DNA from: a virus
IMG/VR virus record: IMGVR_UViG_3300017749_003078
Location: 1-29,050 of that record
Strand: one strand, 5' to 3'
Length of the DNA stretch: 29,050 bases
How positions within the stretch are numbered: position 1 is the stretch's first letter; each line of letters begins with the position of its first letter. A program made the position numbers and the translations under genes. Below the pieces are notes generated by a model. That model made no database searches. It was given only the letters and a program-made list of their open reading frames with translations, and was not told the DNA's origin. Positions 14,780 through 24,178 of the stretch are shown here, one piece after another.

Positions 14780-16252
14780 ATGGAGTTACCAAAAATACAA
14801 ACAATAGACAACAACAAATCTACAAAAAAGAAAATTTTATTATTATCCGATGATTTTCGATTACCTAGCGGCATCGGAACTATTAGTCGCGAAATTATTT
14901 TAAAAACAGTACATCATTATGATTGGATACAGTTAGGAGCTGCATTACAACATCCAGAGCATGGCAAAGCACAAAATGTATCAAAACAGATTCAGGAAGA
15001 AACTGGTGTAGCTGATGCTGATGTAAAAGTTATTCCATGGACAGGGTATGGTGATCGAAACGTATTATTTTCTATAATTAATCAAGAAAAACCAGATGTA
15101 ATTTTACACTTTACAGATCCTAGATATTGGATATGGTTATATTCATTAGAACATGAGATTAAAACTACATATGGAATCCCAATAGCATATTATTCAATTT
15201 GGGATGATCTCCCATATCCAATGTGGAACGCCCCTTATTACGGCAGTTGTGATTTGATTATGGGAATCAGTAAGCAATCAGATAATATACATAGAGAAGT
15301 TCTTAAACAGAACGGTTTTGGGGTATATGATTATGATTCAAAATCTAATTCTAATTCTAATGGCATTATTACTGGTTATGTACCACATGGATTAGATCAC
15401 AATATATATAAACCACTTCCAGACAATGACCCGGCATATGTTAAAATATTAGAACAAGTAAAAACAAAGAATGATGCTGAATTTGTAGTGTTTTGGAATA
15501 ATCGGAATATTAGAAGAAAACAACCAGCAGATGTAATATTAGCATTTAAATTGTTTAATGATATGTTACCAGAAGAGCAGCGATCTAAAACAATGTTATT
15601 GATGCATACCTCAGCAGTTGACACAAATGGAACAGACTTAAGAGCAGTAGCAAAACACATTGCTCCAAATTGTAAAATTGTATTTTCTGAAGCAAAACTC
15701 CCAATACAAGATCTTAACGCAGTATATAACTCAGTAGATGTAGTAATTAATATAGCTAGCAATGAAGGATGGGGATTGAGTAGTACTGAAGCATTATTAT
15801 CTGGAACTCCTATTATTAATAATGTTACTGGTGGGTTACAAGATCAATGTGGATTTAGAAATGAACATGGGAAATTAATTGAATTCACCCAAGACTTTCC
15901 AACTAATCATAAAGCAAAATATGCAGATCATGGAGTATGGGTGAAGCCAATATTTCCTAGTAATAGATCAATACAGGGATCTGTAGCAACACCATTTATA
16001 TTCGATGATCGAGTTCAATCAGAACATGTAGCAGTTGCAATATACGATTGGTATATTACTGAGCCAGAACAAAGAAAGGCAGCTGGTTTAGCAGGAAGAG
16101 AGTTTTGTTTAGAGAATGGGTTAACTTCTGAGCAAATGGGTAATAAAATGATTGAAATGATGGACATGTTAATAAGCCAACCAATAACACGTCCTAGATA
16201 TACATTTAACAAAGTAGAAGAAAAACAATACGAAAATATAGGAATATCATAA
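14780..16252 (+). CDS. Glycosyltransferase, GT-B fold (GT4-like)
   Basis: A 490-residue glycosyltransferase. The N-terminal half begins LLLSDDFRLPSGIGTISREI, a GT4-type acceptor domain with a glycine-rich loop. The second half has FVVFWNNRNIRRKQPADVILAF and EGWGLSSTEALLSGTPIINN at about 329-348, the E-x7-E donor-binding signature. An in-frame triple TCTAAT repeat at 15344-15361 encodes Ser-Asn repeats in the linker. It is the first gene of the island and shares one base with the next start. Donor and acceptor are unknown. Confidence 0.88.
   Translation: MELPKIQTIDNNKSTKKKILLLSDDFRLPSGIGTISREIILKTVHHYDWIQLGAALQHPEHGKAQNVSKQIQEETGVADADVKVIPWTGYGDRNVLFSIINQEKPDVILHFTDPRYWIWLYSLEHEIKTTYGIPIAYYSIWDDLPYPMWNAPYYGSCDLIMGISKQSDNIHREVLKQNGFGVYDYDSKSNSNSNGIITGYVPHGLDHNIYKPLPDNDPAYVKILEQVKTKNDAEFVVFWNNRNIRRKQPADVILAFKLFNDMLPEEQRSKTMLLMHTSAVDTNGTDLRAVAKHIAPNCKIVFSEAKLPIQDLNAVYNSVDVVINIASNEGWGLSSTEALLSGTPIINNVTGGLQDQCGFRNEHGKLIEFTQDFPTNHKAKYADHGVWVKPIFPSNRSIQGSVATPFIFDDRVQSEHVAVAIYDWYITEPEQRKAAGLAGREFCLENGLTSEQMGNKMIEMMDMLISQPITRPRYTFNKVEEKQYENIGIS
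15344..15361 (+). repeat. In-frame hexanucleotide repeat (TCTAAT)x3
   Basis: Three perfect tandem TCTAAT units within the glycosyltransferase gene at 14780, encoding SNSNSN just before the donor domain. Gain or loss of units would keep the frame and change only linker length. Confidence 0.8.
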
Positions 16253-17514
16253 TGAGAAAAGTAGTTATATCATCACCAGTCGCAACACAATCTGGTTACG
16301 GACACCATGCCCGAGAAATTATTAAACAGTTTATAGATAAAAAAGGCAAAGAGTGGGAAATTAATCTACTATCAATGCCATGGGGTAATACGCCGTTTAC
16401 ATATCCCATACCAAATGATTGGAAACAACGATGTATTGGATTACCATTACAGACTAAACCGGATATTTGGGTACAAATAACAGTACCAAATGAATTTCAA
16501 GCTGTTGGTCAATATAATATAGGAGTAACCGCTGGTACCGAAGGAAGTGTTTGTAATCCGGATTGGATTAATTCGATTAATCAGATGCAATTGATAATTG
16601 TACCAAGTGAATTCACAAAGAAAACATTTGAAGATACCGCAGCACAATCAGGCAAATCTATAACAACAAATATTCAAGTTATTTCAGAATATTTTGATGA
16701 TACTGTATATAGCAATAAAAACGTAACAACATCAATACCAGCATTAGATTCGATTAAAGAAAAGAATGCATTCTTAATATGTGGTCATTGGCTGCAAGGT
16801 ATTTTAGGAGAAGATCGAAAAAATATTAGTGGTGCAGTGCATTGTTTCTTTAAGTCATTTAAAGACAAACAAAGATCTACCCAGCCAGCATTGGTATTGA
16901 AAACTAGTGGTGCAACATATAGTGTAACAGATCATTGGGAAATTGAAAAAAAGATAGAACAAGTACGAAATACTTTTGGGGATGAAATACATAAACTACC
17001 TCCAGTATATTTATTACACGGTGATTTAACTAATGCAGAAATGAATGCGTTGTATAATCATCCCAAGATAAAAGCAATGGTATCATTTACTAAGGCAGAA
17101 GGATTTGGAAGGCCATTACTCGAATTTGCATCAACTGGGAAGCCAATAATGGCTCCACATTATTCCGGCCAAGCAGACTTCTTAAAACACGAATTTATAT
17201 GTGCATTACCAGGAACAATGACAAATATACATGAATCTGCAGCAAATGATTTTCTTTTAAAAGAAGCACAGTGGTTTACAGTTGATTATGGATATGCTAG
17301 TAAAATGTTTGTTGATATACTAAAGAATACTAAGAAATGGAATGAGTTATCAAAAAGACAACGATATTTTGTTAATAGTAACTTTACTGAAACGGCTATT
17401 ATGAAGCGGTATGATGAAGTATTAGAAATTATTGACGCTGGAATTGAATCTATTCCAAAACATGTAGAATTAAAACTTCCTAAATTAGAATTGCCGAAAC
17501 TACAAAAAGTATAG
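16252..17514 (+). CDS. Glycosyltransferase, GT-B fold (GT4-like)
   Basis: A 420-residue GT-B enzyme, apparently distantly related to the previous one. It opens VVISSPVATQSGYGHHAREI (acceptor-domain loop) and has AEGFGRPLLEFASTGKPIMAP from about residue 282, the donor-site signature. The end LKLPKLELPKLQKV is a short Leu/Pro/Lys repeat that may be a flexible tail. It shares one base with the upstream stop (TAATG). Sugar and acceptor cannot be read from sequence. Confidence 0.85.
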   Translation: MRKVVISSPVATQSGYGHHAREIIKQFIDKKGKEWEINLLSMPWGNTPFTYPIPNDWKQRCIGLPLQTKPDIWVQITVPNEFQAVGQYNIGVTAGTEGSVCNPDWINSINQMQLIIVPSEFTKKTFEDTAAQSGKSITTNIQVISEYFDDTVYSNKNVTTSIPALDSIKEKNAFLICGHWLQGILGEDRKNISGAVHCFFKSFKDKQRSTQPALVLKTSGATYSVTDHWEIEKKIEQVRNTFGDEIHKLPPVYLLHGDLTNAEMNALYNHPKIKAMVSFTKAEGFGRPLLEFASTGKPIMAPHYSGQADFLKHEFICALPGTMTNIHESAANDFLLKEAQWFTVDYGYASKMFVDILKNTKKWNELSKRQRYFVNSNFTETAIMKRYDEVLEIIDAGIESIPKHVELKLPKLELPKLQKV

Positions 17515-17546
17515 GATTTTTGATATAAATTTTATATTATATATAT
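17515..17546 (+). promoter_or_regulatory. A/T-only leader before the second part of the glycan island
   Basis: The 32-base spacer is almost purely A and T, with TTTTTGATATAAATTTTATA followed by a TATA-rich stretch up to the ATG. It contains TATAAAT, close to a T4-type late promoter core. It is the only untranslated break inside the island, so it is the most likely internal promoter. Confidence is low because the region is so A/T-rich. Confidence 0.3.
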
Positions 17547-18167
17547 ATGAAGATAAGTTACGCAATTACCGTCTGTAATGAATTCGAAGAAATTCAAAAG
17601 CTAATTCCATTTTTATTAGAAAATAAACGTGAAGAAGATGAAATTGTTATACAACAAGATAATACTAACCTTGATGGGGCTGTATATACTTATCTAGCTG
17701 GGCAGAAATTAAAAGACAATATTAAGTTTATTCAATTCCCACTCAATAAAGATTTTTCTCAATTTAAAAATAACCTAACAGATAATTGCACTGGAGATTA
17801 TATATTCCAGATAGATGCTGATGAGATGCCTACCACGTATATGTTGGATATGATACCTGAAGTATTAAAACACAATGACGTTGATGTATTAAAGGTTCCA
17901 AGAATAAATACGGTAGAAGGACTTACACAAGAACATGTAGATAAATGGAATTGGAACGTTAACAATCAAGGATGGGTAAATTTTCCAGACTTTCAATGGC
18001 GTGTTTACAAGAATGATAACAAGATAAAATGGAAAAATCCAGTTCATGAAGTATTAGACGGTTATCAAACAATAAGTTATCTTCCAATAAATGAAGAGTG
18101 GTGTTTCCGTCATCATAAGGTAATAGAAAAACAAGAACAACAAAATAAACTATATGAAGGATTATAA
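17547..18167 (+). CDS. Glycosyltransferase family 2 (WaaE-like, GT-A)
   Basis: A 206-residue GT-A enzyme: ISYAITVCNEFEEIQKLIPFLL at the start, VIQQDNTNLDG, FAQFKNNL-like DFSQFKNNLTD (about 72-82), and the metal-binding QIDADEMP at about 88-95. This order matches the short GT2 enzymes of lipopolysaccharide core synthesis (WaaE/KdtX type). The C-terminal PVHEVLDGY and FRHHKV segments are also typical. It opens the long coupled gene chain running to 27595. Confidence 0.85.
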   Translation: MKISYAITVCNEFEEIQKLIPFLLENKREEDEIVIQQDNTNLDGAVYTYLAGQKLKDNIKFIQFPLNKDFSQFKNNLTDNCTGDYIFQIDADEMPTTYMLDMIPEVLKHNDVDVLKVPRINTVEGLTQEHVDKWNWNVNNQGWVNFPDFQWRVYKNDNKIKWKNPVHEVLDGYQTISYLPINEEWCFRHHKVIEKQEQQNKLYEGL

Positions 18168-18168
18168 A

Positions 18169-19032
18169 ATGAAAACAAAAGTATTAATTACAGGAGGCTT
18201 AGGATTTATTGGTTATAACTTAGTAAAGCGCCTATTAGAGACTACAGAATATGAAATAACCGTTATTGATAATTTGACATCAGATTCGAGTGACATTAAC
18301 AATAAACACGATGGAGTTAATTATATTATTGATGATATTAACAATATTAACAATGAAGAATATCAAAACATATCATATGATTTGATCTTTCATTTGGCAG
18401 CACTTGCTCGTATTCAACCTTCATTTGAAGATCCAGTTTCATATTTTCAATCAAATGTATTAGGTACTGTAAGTATTTGTGAATTAGCAAGAAGATGTGG
18501 AGCTAAAATTATGTATGCTGCTAGTAGTTCAGCCGAAGCTGGACCAAAGTTAAATCCATATGCATTTACTAAATATACTGGTGAAGAGATTCTAAAAATG
18601 TATGCAGAACTATATGACATATCAACAGTATGTGCAAGATTTTTCAATGTGTACGGCGATCGACAACCAACCGAAGGAACCTATGCCACAATTATTGGTA
18701 TTTTTGAGCGTCAATCTTTAAATGATAAATCTTTAACAATTACTGGAGATGGGGAACAACGACGAGACTTTACTCATGTATATGATATTTGTGATGGGTT
18801 AATATGTTTAAGTAAAAATAAACATAGCGGAGAAATTTATAACTTAGGTACTGGTGTAAATTATTCAATTAATGAAATTGCTTCTATGTTTAGTGATAAT
18901 ACAACATATATACCATCACGTGCAGGCGAAGCTAGAATTACATTAGCAGATATTAGTGAAACTAAAAAATATGGATATAATCCAAAACAAAGTATTGAGT
19001 CATATATTAAAGAATTTTTAACTAAACAATAA
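18169..19032 (+). CDS. NAD-dependent sugar epimerase/dehydratase (extended SDR)
   Basis: A 287-residue extended short-chain dehydrogenase. It has the N-terminal TGGLGFIG NAD loop, FHLAALARI, the catalytic S119-S121 region, Y131-x3-K135 (YAFTK) and RFFNVYGDRQ (157-166). These are typical of UDP-glucose 4-epimerase-like enzymes acting on nucleotide sugars. The ATG at 18169 lies two bases after the upstream stop; an ATG at 18154 within the previous gene would add five residues and is less likely. The exact sugar is not predictable. Confidence 0.87.
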   Translation: MKTKVLITGGLGFIGYNLVKRLLETTEYEITVIDNLTSDSSDINNKHDGVNYIIDDINNINNEEYQNISYDLIFHLAALARIQPSFEDPVSYFQSNVLGTVSICELARRCGAKIMYAASSSAEAGPKLNPYAFTKYTGEEILKMYAELYDISTVCARFFNVYGDRQPTEGTYATIIGIFERQSLNDKSLTITGDGEQRRDFTHVYDICDGLICLSKNKHSGEIYNLGTGVNYSINEIASMFSDNTTYIPSRAGEARITLADISETKKYGYNPKQSIESYIKEFLTKQ

Positions 19033-19033
19033 A

Positions 19034-19999
19034 ATGAAAACAGTTAATATCTTATTTGTAACAACACAATATCGTGTTGGCGAACGGATATATCCTATTA
19101 TTTCTGAATTATCAAAATATTATAATTTAGATTTAATGAAGTTGTATCAAATGAATTCGTCTTATCAATGGCCAGGAGATATTGATTTAAGAAATCAATT
19201 TGATACAAAATATTTACAGTATTTTAATAATGTATATACGAGTATAAACACAAACTATGATAAATATGATTTAATTATTACAGATGATAATCGCCAATTT
19301 AATGGGTTATCAGAAATATATCAACGTAAAAAATGTTTAGTATTAGCATGTAGCCATGGAGTTACAGAACACGGCTATGAAACAAAAAATGTTGGTAAAT
19401 CATATGATAAATGTTTTGTCTTCGGCCGAAAAGAAGTTAAACACAATCACCAAATACCAATTGGCATACCTGCAAATGATATACTAAAAACATATTCGAA
19501 TATTGAAAAAAAACATATACTAGTTATCATTAACTACTTAGGACATGAAGGACAAATATCTACTGGTAATGGTACTTTTTTTAAACTATTTGATAAACAA
19601 GTTTTTGATTCAATTGATTTATTATCACTACAACAACAAAGTAGATATCCTATAGTGATAAAATTAAAATCTAGAATTGGACTTAATATGCAAAAAAATA
19701 AACAATACTTAAATAGCATATTACCCAAAAGTTTAGATTACAGTATTGTGTATGATGTAGAGGACGATAACAAATTAATTGCTCAAAGTGTAGAAGTATA
19801 TAGTGCTCCTAGTACCTTAGCCTTAAAACCTATACAATTAGGAATACCAACTACATTGATTCCAGGTACAGGCCAAACAGGTATTTTTTATGATTATGAA
19901 ACTAATGAAAACTTTATCGAAGATACGTTAGAGGGCGGTAAAGATTTTAATAGTACTCAATGTTTTTTAAATTATATAAAAGGATGTATAAATGAATAA
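19034..19999 (+). CDS. Putative GT-B glycosyltransferase or glycerophosphotransferase-like protein
   Basis: A 321-residue protein with two Rossmann-like halves. It begins NILFVTTQYRVGERIYPIISEL, has CLVLACSHGVTEHGY mid-way, and a second half with SAPSTLALKPIQLGIPTTLIPGTGQTG that resembles the donor loop of GT-B and CDP-glycerol transferase-like enzymes. No single family signature is decisive. Placement between an epimerase and another transferase supports a glycan role. It overlaps the next gene by 8 bases. Confidence 0.55.
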   Translation: MKTVNILFVTTQYRVGERIYPIISELSKYYNLDLMKLYQMNSSYQWPGDIDLRNQFDTKYLQYFNNVYTSINTNYDKYDLIITDDNRQFNGLSEIYQRKKCLVLACSHGVTEHGYETKNVGKSYDKCFVFGRKEVKHNHQIPIGIPANDILKTYSNIEKKHILVIINYLGHEGQISTGNGTFFKLFDKQVFDSIDLLSLQQQSRYPIVIKLKSRIGLNMQKNKQYLNSILPKSLDYSIVYDVEDDNKLIAQSVEVYSAPSTLALKPIQLGIPTTLIPGTGQTGIFYDYETNENFIEDTLEGGKDFNSTQCFLNYIKGCINE

Positions 20000-20954
20000 A
20001 GATAATATAATAATATATGTATCTTCTAGAAATAATTATGATATGCTAGAAGGCGAAGTATTAAACAATATTAATACTGAAGGATTTGAGTTTATAAATG
20101 TTGATGATCAATCTTGTGATGCTGAAATCGAAAAGGGTAAAACTATTTGCAAAAATCACAATATTGTTTTTCTAGAAAATAAATCTAGAGGTGTTCAAAT
20201 GGCTACCCAAACATTAGTTGATTTTATTAATGAAAATAGACCTAACTGTAAGTGGATAATATGTTTTCAGCATGATCATTACCCATTAACTAAAGATTTC
20301 TTTTGTTCTATAAGTAATCGAATACAAGAAAATTTATTAGACAATTTTGGACTTATAGGATTCAATGTATTAGATAAAGGTAATTACACCGGAGATTCAT
20401 ACAATAGATTTACACAAGGCGAATCACCATTAGGTATGATTGGAATGTGTCATTTATCCATTCATGACAGAACTAGTAGATGGTTATGTCCGAGACAACA
20501 AGGTCAGTTATTAAAACAAGATATTTGGAAAACGCCATTTATAGTAGAATTTCCAATGTGGGCATCAGTTGGAATCAATATTGATAAATGGAATAAGGTT
20601 ATCAAACCTACAACTGATTATCATTTTCACTTATGGTTACCTGATATTGCTATGCAATTTAATTATAAAAATTATCCATGTTTAATATTGCCTGATTTGT
20701 ATACGTTAAACGATCAACAATTAAAAACAAAATATGGTATAGATCAATCGTCTGCACCGGGAGCAAGAAGAGGTAATGAATATCATTTTGGAAAATATTC
20801 TAATTTTGATGCATGGACAGAAAGATGGGGTTGGTACTATGAAGATATAGTAAATGATTTCGAACAAATAAAAGATAATTACAAAGATACATTAATATGG
20901 GACTATTATCATCACGATATATCATCCGGCCCATTAAAAAGTTTTAATATATGA
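19992..20954 (+). CDS. Putative GT-A glycosyltransferase (family 2-like)
   Basis: A 320-residue protein: IIIYVSSRNNYDMLEGEVL at the start, INVDDQSCD (equivalent to the GT2 D-D-x-S-x-D), and ICFQHDHYPLTKDF, where Q-H-D-H takes the place of the DxD metal site. The C-terminal half is rich in Trp and Tyr and contains no membrane helix. I infer a GT-A fold; the long C-terminal part (about 150-320) is unusual and may be an acceptor domain. Its stop overlaps the next start (ATGA). Confidence 0.6.
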   Translation: MNKDNIIIYVSSRNNYDMLEGEVLNNINTEGFEFINVDDQSCDAEIEKGKTICKNHNIVFLENKSRGVQMATQTLVDFINENRPNCKWIICFQHDHYPLTKDFFCSISNRIQENLLDNFGLIGFNVLDKGNYTGDSYNRFTQGESPLGMIGMCHLSIHDRTSRWLCPRQQGQLLKQDIWKTPFIVEFPMWASVGINIDKWNKVIKPTTDYHFHLWLPDIAMQFNYKNYPCLILPDLYTLNDQQLKTKYGIDQSSAPGARRGNEYHFGKYSNFDAWTERWGWYYEDIVNDFEQIKDNYKDTLIWDYYHHDISSGPLKSFNI

Positions 20955-21904
20955 AAATATTAGTTACAGGAGCTGCAGGATTAATCGGTAGTCATACAAC
21001 AGATCTATTAATTGAAGCAGGACATATGGTTGATGGAATTGACGACTTATCATATGGGACTTTAAATAATTTGTCAGATGCTATAAAAAATAAAAATTTT
21101 AAATTTATACATGACAAAGTAGAAAATATTGACAAATATAAAACAAAATATGATGTTATATATCATTTTGCATCATTAAAAAAAGCATGGGATGGTAGTG
21201 TGTTGTCTGCAGATATATTAGATACAAATTATCATATGACTAAGATTTTAGTTCAACGTTGTTTGCAACATAAAACTAAGTTTATATTTGCATCTACTAG
21301 TGATATATACGGTAATTCAAAAACATTTTGCGAAGATGACAACATAACAATGGGTGCTCCTACTAATGTTCGATATTCATATGCTTTATCAAAATGGTAT
21401 AGTGAACAACACATACTAAATACCTTTCAACAACAAGGATTAGAGTGCACCGTGATACGTATCTTTGGATGTGCTTCTAAACGGTCTTCAACAACATGGA
21501 GTGGAGGACATATTCCATTATTTGCTAAATTATCATCTCAAGGTAAAGACATTGTAATACATGGTGATGGATTGCAAACTAGATCAATTTCTCACGCAAA
21601 TGATATAGCATCTGGCTTTGTAAGTATTTTAAATAATCAACAAACAACAAATGGTGAAATTATAAATTTAGGAACCGATGAACAAACTACAGTAAAATTT
21701 ACTGCGGAATATATTAATAATTATTTTAAAAATCAATCAGACATAATATTTGTCCCAGCTGAAAAAATATTTGGAAATTATCAAGAAATATTAGTTAGAT
21801 TTGCTAATATTACAAAGGCAGAAAAATTGCTAGATTATAAAATTAGAAAAAACACAAACGAAGTAATTCAGGAAATTTGTTTAAACATACAAAATAAAAA
21901 ATGA
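20951..21904 (+). CDS. NAD-dependent sugar epimerase/dehydratase (extended SDR)
   Basis: A 317-residue extended SDR with TGAAGLIG at residues 6-13, YHFASLKKAWDG, FASTSDIYGN (113-122), and the catalytic Y144-x3-K148 (YALSK). RIFGCASKRSS follows where relatives have RxxNVYGPR. It is clearly different from the epimerase at 18169, so the island makes or interconverts at least two nucleotide sugars. It is joined to both neighbours by four-base ATGA overlaps. Confidence 0.87.
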   Translation: MKILVTGAAGLIGSHTTDLLIEAGHMVDGIDDLSYGTLNNLSDAIKNKNFKFIHDKVENIDKYKTKYDVIYHFASLKKAWDGSVLSADILDTNYHMTKILVQRCLQHKTKFIFASTSDIYGNSKTFCEDDNITMGAPTNVRYSYALSKWYSEQHILNTFQQQGLECTVIRIFGCASKRSSTTWSGGHIPLFAKLSSQGKDIVIHGDGLQTRSISHANDIASGFVSILNNQQTTNGEIINLGTDEQTTVKFTAEYINNYFKNQSDIIFVPAEKIFGNYQEILVRFANITKAEKLLDYKIRKNTNEVIQEICLNIQNKK

Positions 21905-22848
21905 AAATAGCAGTAATAACACCAGTATATCATTTAGACGGAATCGTACAATTACTTATAAATAAAAGTGACGAGTTATATCTTCGTGAAGAATCATCAA
22001 AAGAACAAGTTAGAAATTTACTATTAAAACGTAATATTGATACTATAGTTTGTAATCCAAATCAACAAACATATAAAATTGATGAAGAGCTACTACAAGG
22101 AACCAATGTTAACTTAATCAATACATGTTCAACTGGTATGAATCATATCGACGTTGAATATTGTAAGAAACAAAACATTAAAATTTTGTCTTTAACTAAA
22201 GATTATGAATTAATTAAACAGTTACCATCAACATCTGAATTAGCATTTGGACTGATGTTGTCATTGTTACGAAGTATACCACAAAGCAAACAACATGTTT
22301 CTGAATATAATTGGGACTATATACCATTTATAGGACGAGAAGTTAAATCATTAACAATAGGTATCATTGGTTACGGTCGATTAGGAAAGATGATGTACAA
22401 TTATTGCAAAGCTTTTGGAGCTAATGTAAAAGTATATGATCCATATAAACGAGATGAAATGGATGATGCATTTTTACTTAATACGTATTGCGAGTTAACA
22501 GATATGTTCAAACAATGTGATGTTATATCGTTACACGTTCATGTTACTGATGAAACGAAGTACATAATTAATAAAGAATTACTTGGATATAGTAAAAAAT
22601 CTCCATATATTATTAATACCAGCAGAGGTGAAATAGTTAACGAAAAAGATATTGTAGAAGCATTGGAAAATAAAGTTATATCAGGTTATGGTGCAGATGT
22701 AGTTGAAAATGAATTTGACGACTTACAAGCATCTCCTATTATACAAGCAATGAATCAAGGAGAAAATATAATAGTTACACCACATACTGGTGGAATGACG
22801 ATCGAAGGTCAAACCAGAGCATATAAATGGGCTATAAATAAATTATGA
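21901..22848 (+). CDS. D-2-hydroxyacid dehydrogenase
   Basis: A 315-residue enzyme of the D-isomer 2-hydroxyacid dehydrogenase family. The NAD loop is IIGYGRLG (G157, G159, G162). The catalytic residues are R242 (INTSRGEIV), E271 (ADVVENEF) and H295 (TPHTGG). The family reduces 2-keto acids or oxidises 2-hydroxy acids such as 3-phosphoglycerate. Lying directly before NeuA- and NeuB-like genes, it may prepare or alter an acidic sugar or a small-acid substituent, which is inference. This is an unusual gene for a phage. All active-site residues appear intact. Confidence 0.88.
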   Translation: MKIAVITPVYHLDGIVQLLINKSDELYLREESSKEQVRNLLLKRNIDTIVCNPNQQTYKIDEELLQGTNVNLINTCSTGMNHIDVEYCKKQNIKILSLTKDYELIKQLPSTSELAFGLMLSLLRSIPQSKQHVSEYNWDYIPFIGREVKSLTIGIIGYGRLGKMMYNYCKAFGANVKVYDPYKRDEMDDAFLLNTYCELTDMFKQCDVISLHVHVTDETKYIINKELLGYSKKSPYIINTSRGEIVNEKDIVEALENKVISGYGADVVENEFDDLQASPIIQAMNQGENIIVTPHTGGMTIEGQTRAYKWAINKL

Positions 22849-23384
22849 AGATATTAACAATAATACCAGCAAAAACAGATTCAACTAGATTACCTAAAAA
22901 AAATATACAAAAAATTAAAGGTAAAACATTAGTTGAATACTCAATTGAATATGCTAAGCAAAGTAAATACAATCCTGAAATTATGATTTCATCAGAGAGT
23001 GATGACGTATTAAAAATAGCATTAGATAACGAAGTAGGGTTTACAGAACGCCCGACTCATTTACTTAAGGATGCAGAGGTAACCGACGTATATATTGACA
23101 TATTAAAAAATACCACAACTAAATATGATCTAATAGTTTGTTTACAACCTGATCATCCAGATAGAGAACATACTTTTGATTATTGTGTAGATTATATGAT
23201 AGATAATAACTATGACGATTTGATTACAATTGAGCCATCATTTAAACGGAGTGGATCTGTTAGAATTTTTAAATATGATCATTTACTAAACAGTAATGTT
23301 TCAAAAAGAATAGGATGTATAAAAGATGATGCAACCGATATACATTACCAACAAGATTTAGAACGAGCAAAAGAACGACTATGA
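22845..23384 (+). CDS. NeuA-like CMP-nonulosonate cytidylyltransferase
   Basis: A 179-residue nucleotidyltransferase: ILTIIPAKTDSTRLPKKNI corresponds to the CMP-sialate/CMP-Kdo synthetase start (IPARxGSKRLPxKNI), with Lys10 where Arg is usual. LQPDHPDREHTFDYC parallels the LQPTSPLR segment, and the end DIHYQQDLERAKERL parallels DIDxxxDLxxAE, with His in place of the second Asp. It is shorter than the usual 220-230 residues although both ends are present. It would activate a nonulosonic or related acid as its CMP derivative for a transferase in the island. Coupled by ATGA overlaps on both sides. Confidence 0.78.
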   Translation: MKILTIIPAKTDSTRLPKKNIQKIKGKTLVEYSIEYAKQSKYNPEIMISSESDDVLKIALDNEVGFTERPTHLLKDAEVTDVYIDILKNTTTKYDLIVCLQPDHPDREHTFDYCVDYMIDNNYDDLITIEPSFKRSGSVRIFKYDHLLNSNVSKRIGCIKDDATDIHYQQDLERAKERL

Positions 23385-24178
23385 ATATTATAGCAGAAAT
23401 AGGATGGAACCATATGGGAGATATGGCATTAGCAAAACAAATGATTATTGAAGCTTCGACAAATGGAGCCACACATGCAAAGTTTCAATCATGGTCAGTA
23501 AGTAATCTTAAACCTGGAGTATGGGATACTGATGGTCGTCGTGAAATATATGAAAAAGCTCAATTAACATTAGCTGACCATAAATATCTTAAACAGGTAT
23601 GCGATGATAATAATATCGAATTTATGTCATCCGTATTTTCATTGGAAGATGTTGAGTTATACAAACAAGTAACAACAAAATGTGTAAAAATACCATCATT
23701 TGAAAGTAGAAATTATCCACTTATTAAAAAATGTATGGATGTGTTTGATAAAGTATATATATCAATTGGAACTACTACATGGGATGAAGTTAAAGAGTTA
23801 GCACGTATTATTGATATTAATAAAACGTGTATAATGCATTGTGTTTCAACATATCCATTACATCCAAAAAATGCAAATATTTTAAAATTAAAAGAATTAA
23901 ATAAATTATTTAAATGGGTTGGATATTCAGATCATATGCAAGGTGTTGAATCTGCAAAAGTTGCATTAGAATTTGGAATACATGCAATTGAAAAACATTT
24001 TACGGTAGATAATGAATTGCCAGGGAGAGACAATAAATTTGCAATACTTCCTAAACAATTAAATGATTTATCTGAATACTTAAAATTACGAAATGATATG
24101 ATGATTGATAATGGACTAGATTATCAAGATTTTGAGTTAGATTCAAGACTAAATTATACAGGTAGATTCGATGGATAA
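23381..24178 (+). CDS. NeuB-like nonulosonate (sialic acid-type) synthase
   Basis: A 265-residue TIM-barrel enzyme that condenses phosphoenolpyruvate with an amino-sugar to give a nine-carbon acid. Signatures are IIAEIGWNHMGDMALAKQMI (compare IAEIGxNHxGD), AKFQSW, KIPSFES (103-109), GYSDHMQG (181-188) and EKHFTVD (204-210). The usual PGpDH is PGRDN here. The C-terminal antifreeze-like (SAF) domain of normal NeuB (about 345 residues) is missing. Together with the NeuA-like gene immediately upstream it forms a two-gene nonulosonate cassette. The exact sugar (sialic, legionaminic or other) cannot be told. Confidence 0.85.
   Translation: MNIIAEIGWNHMGDMALAKQMIIEASTNGATHAKFQSWSVSNLKPGVWDTDGRREIYEKAQLTLADHKYLKQVCDDNNIEFMSSVFSLEDVELYKQVTTKCVKIPSFESRNYPLIKKCMDVFDKVYISIGTTTWDEVKELARIIDINKTCIMHCVSTYPLHPKNANILKLKELNKLFKWVGYSDHMQGVESAKVALEFGIHAIEKHFTVDNELPGRDNKFAILPKQLNDLSEYLKLRNDMMIDNGLDYQDFELDSRLNYTGRFDG

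Noticed and set aside
15397-15762. Minus-strand reading frame of 121 codons within the first island glycosyltransferase
   Set aside because: It is the shadow of a well-supported glycosyltransferase; its Cys/Ser/Thr-rich composition looks non-coding.
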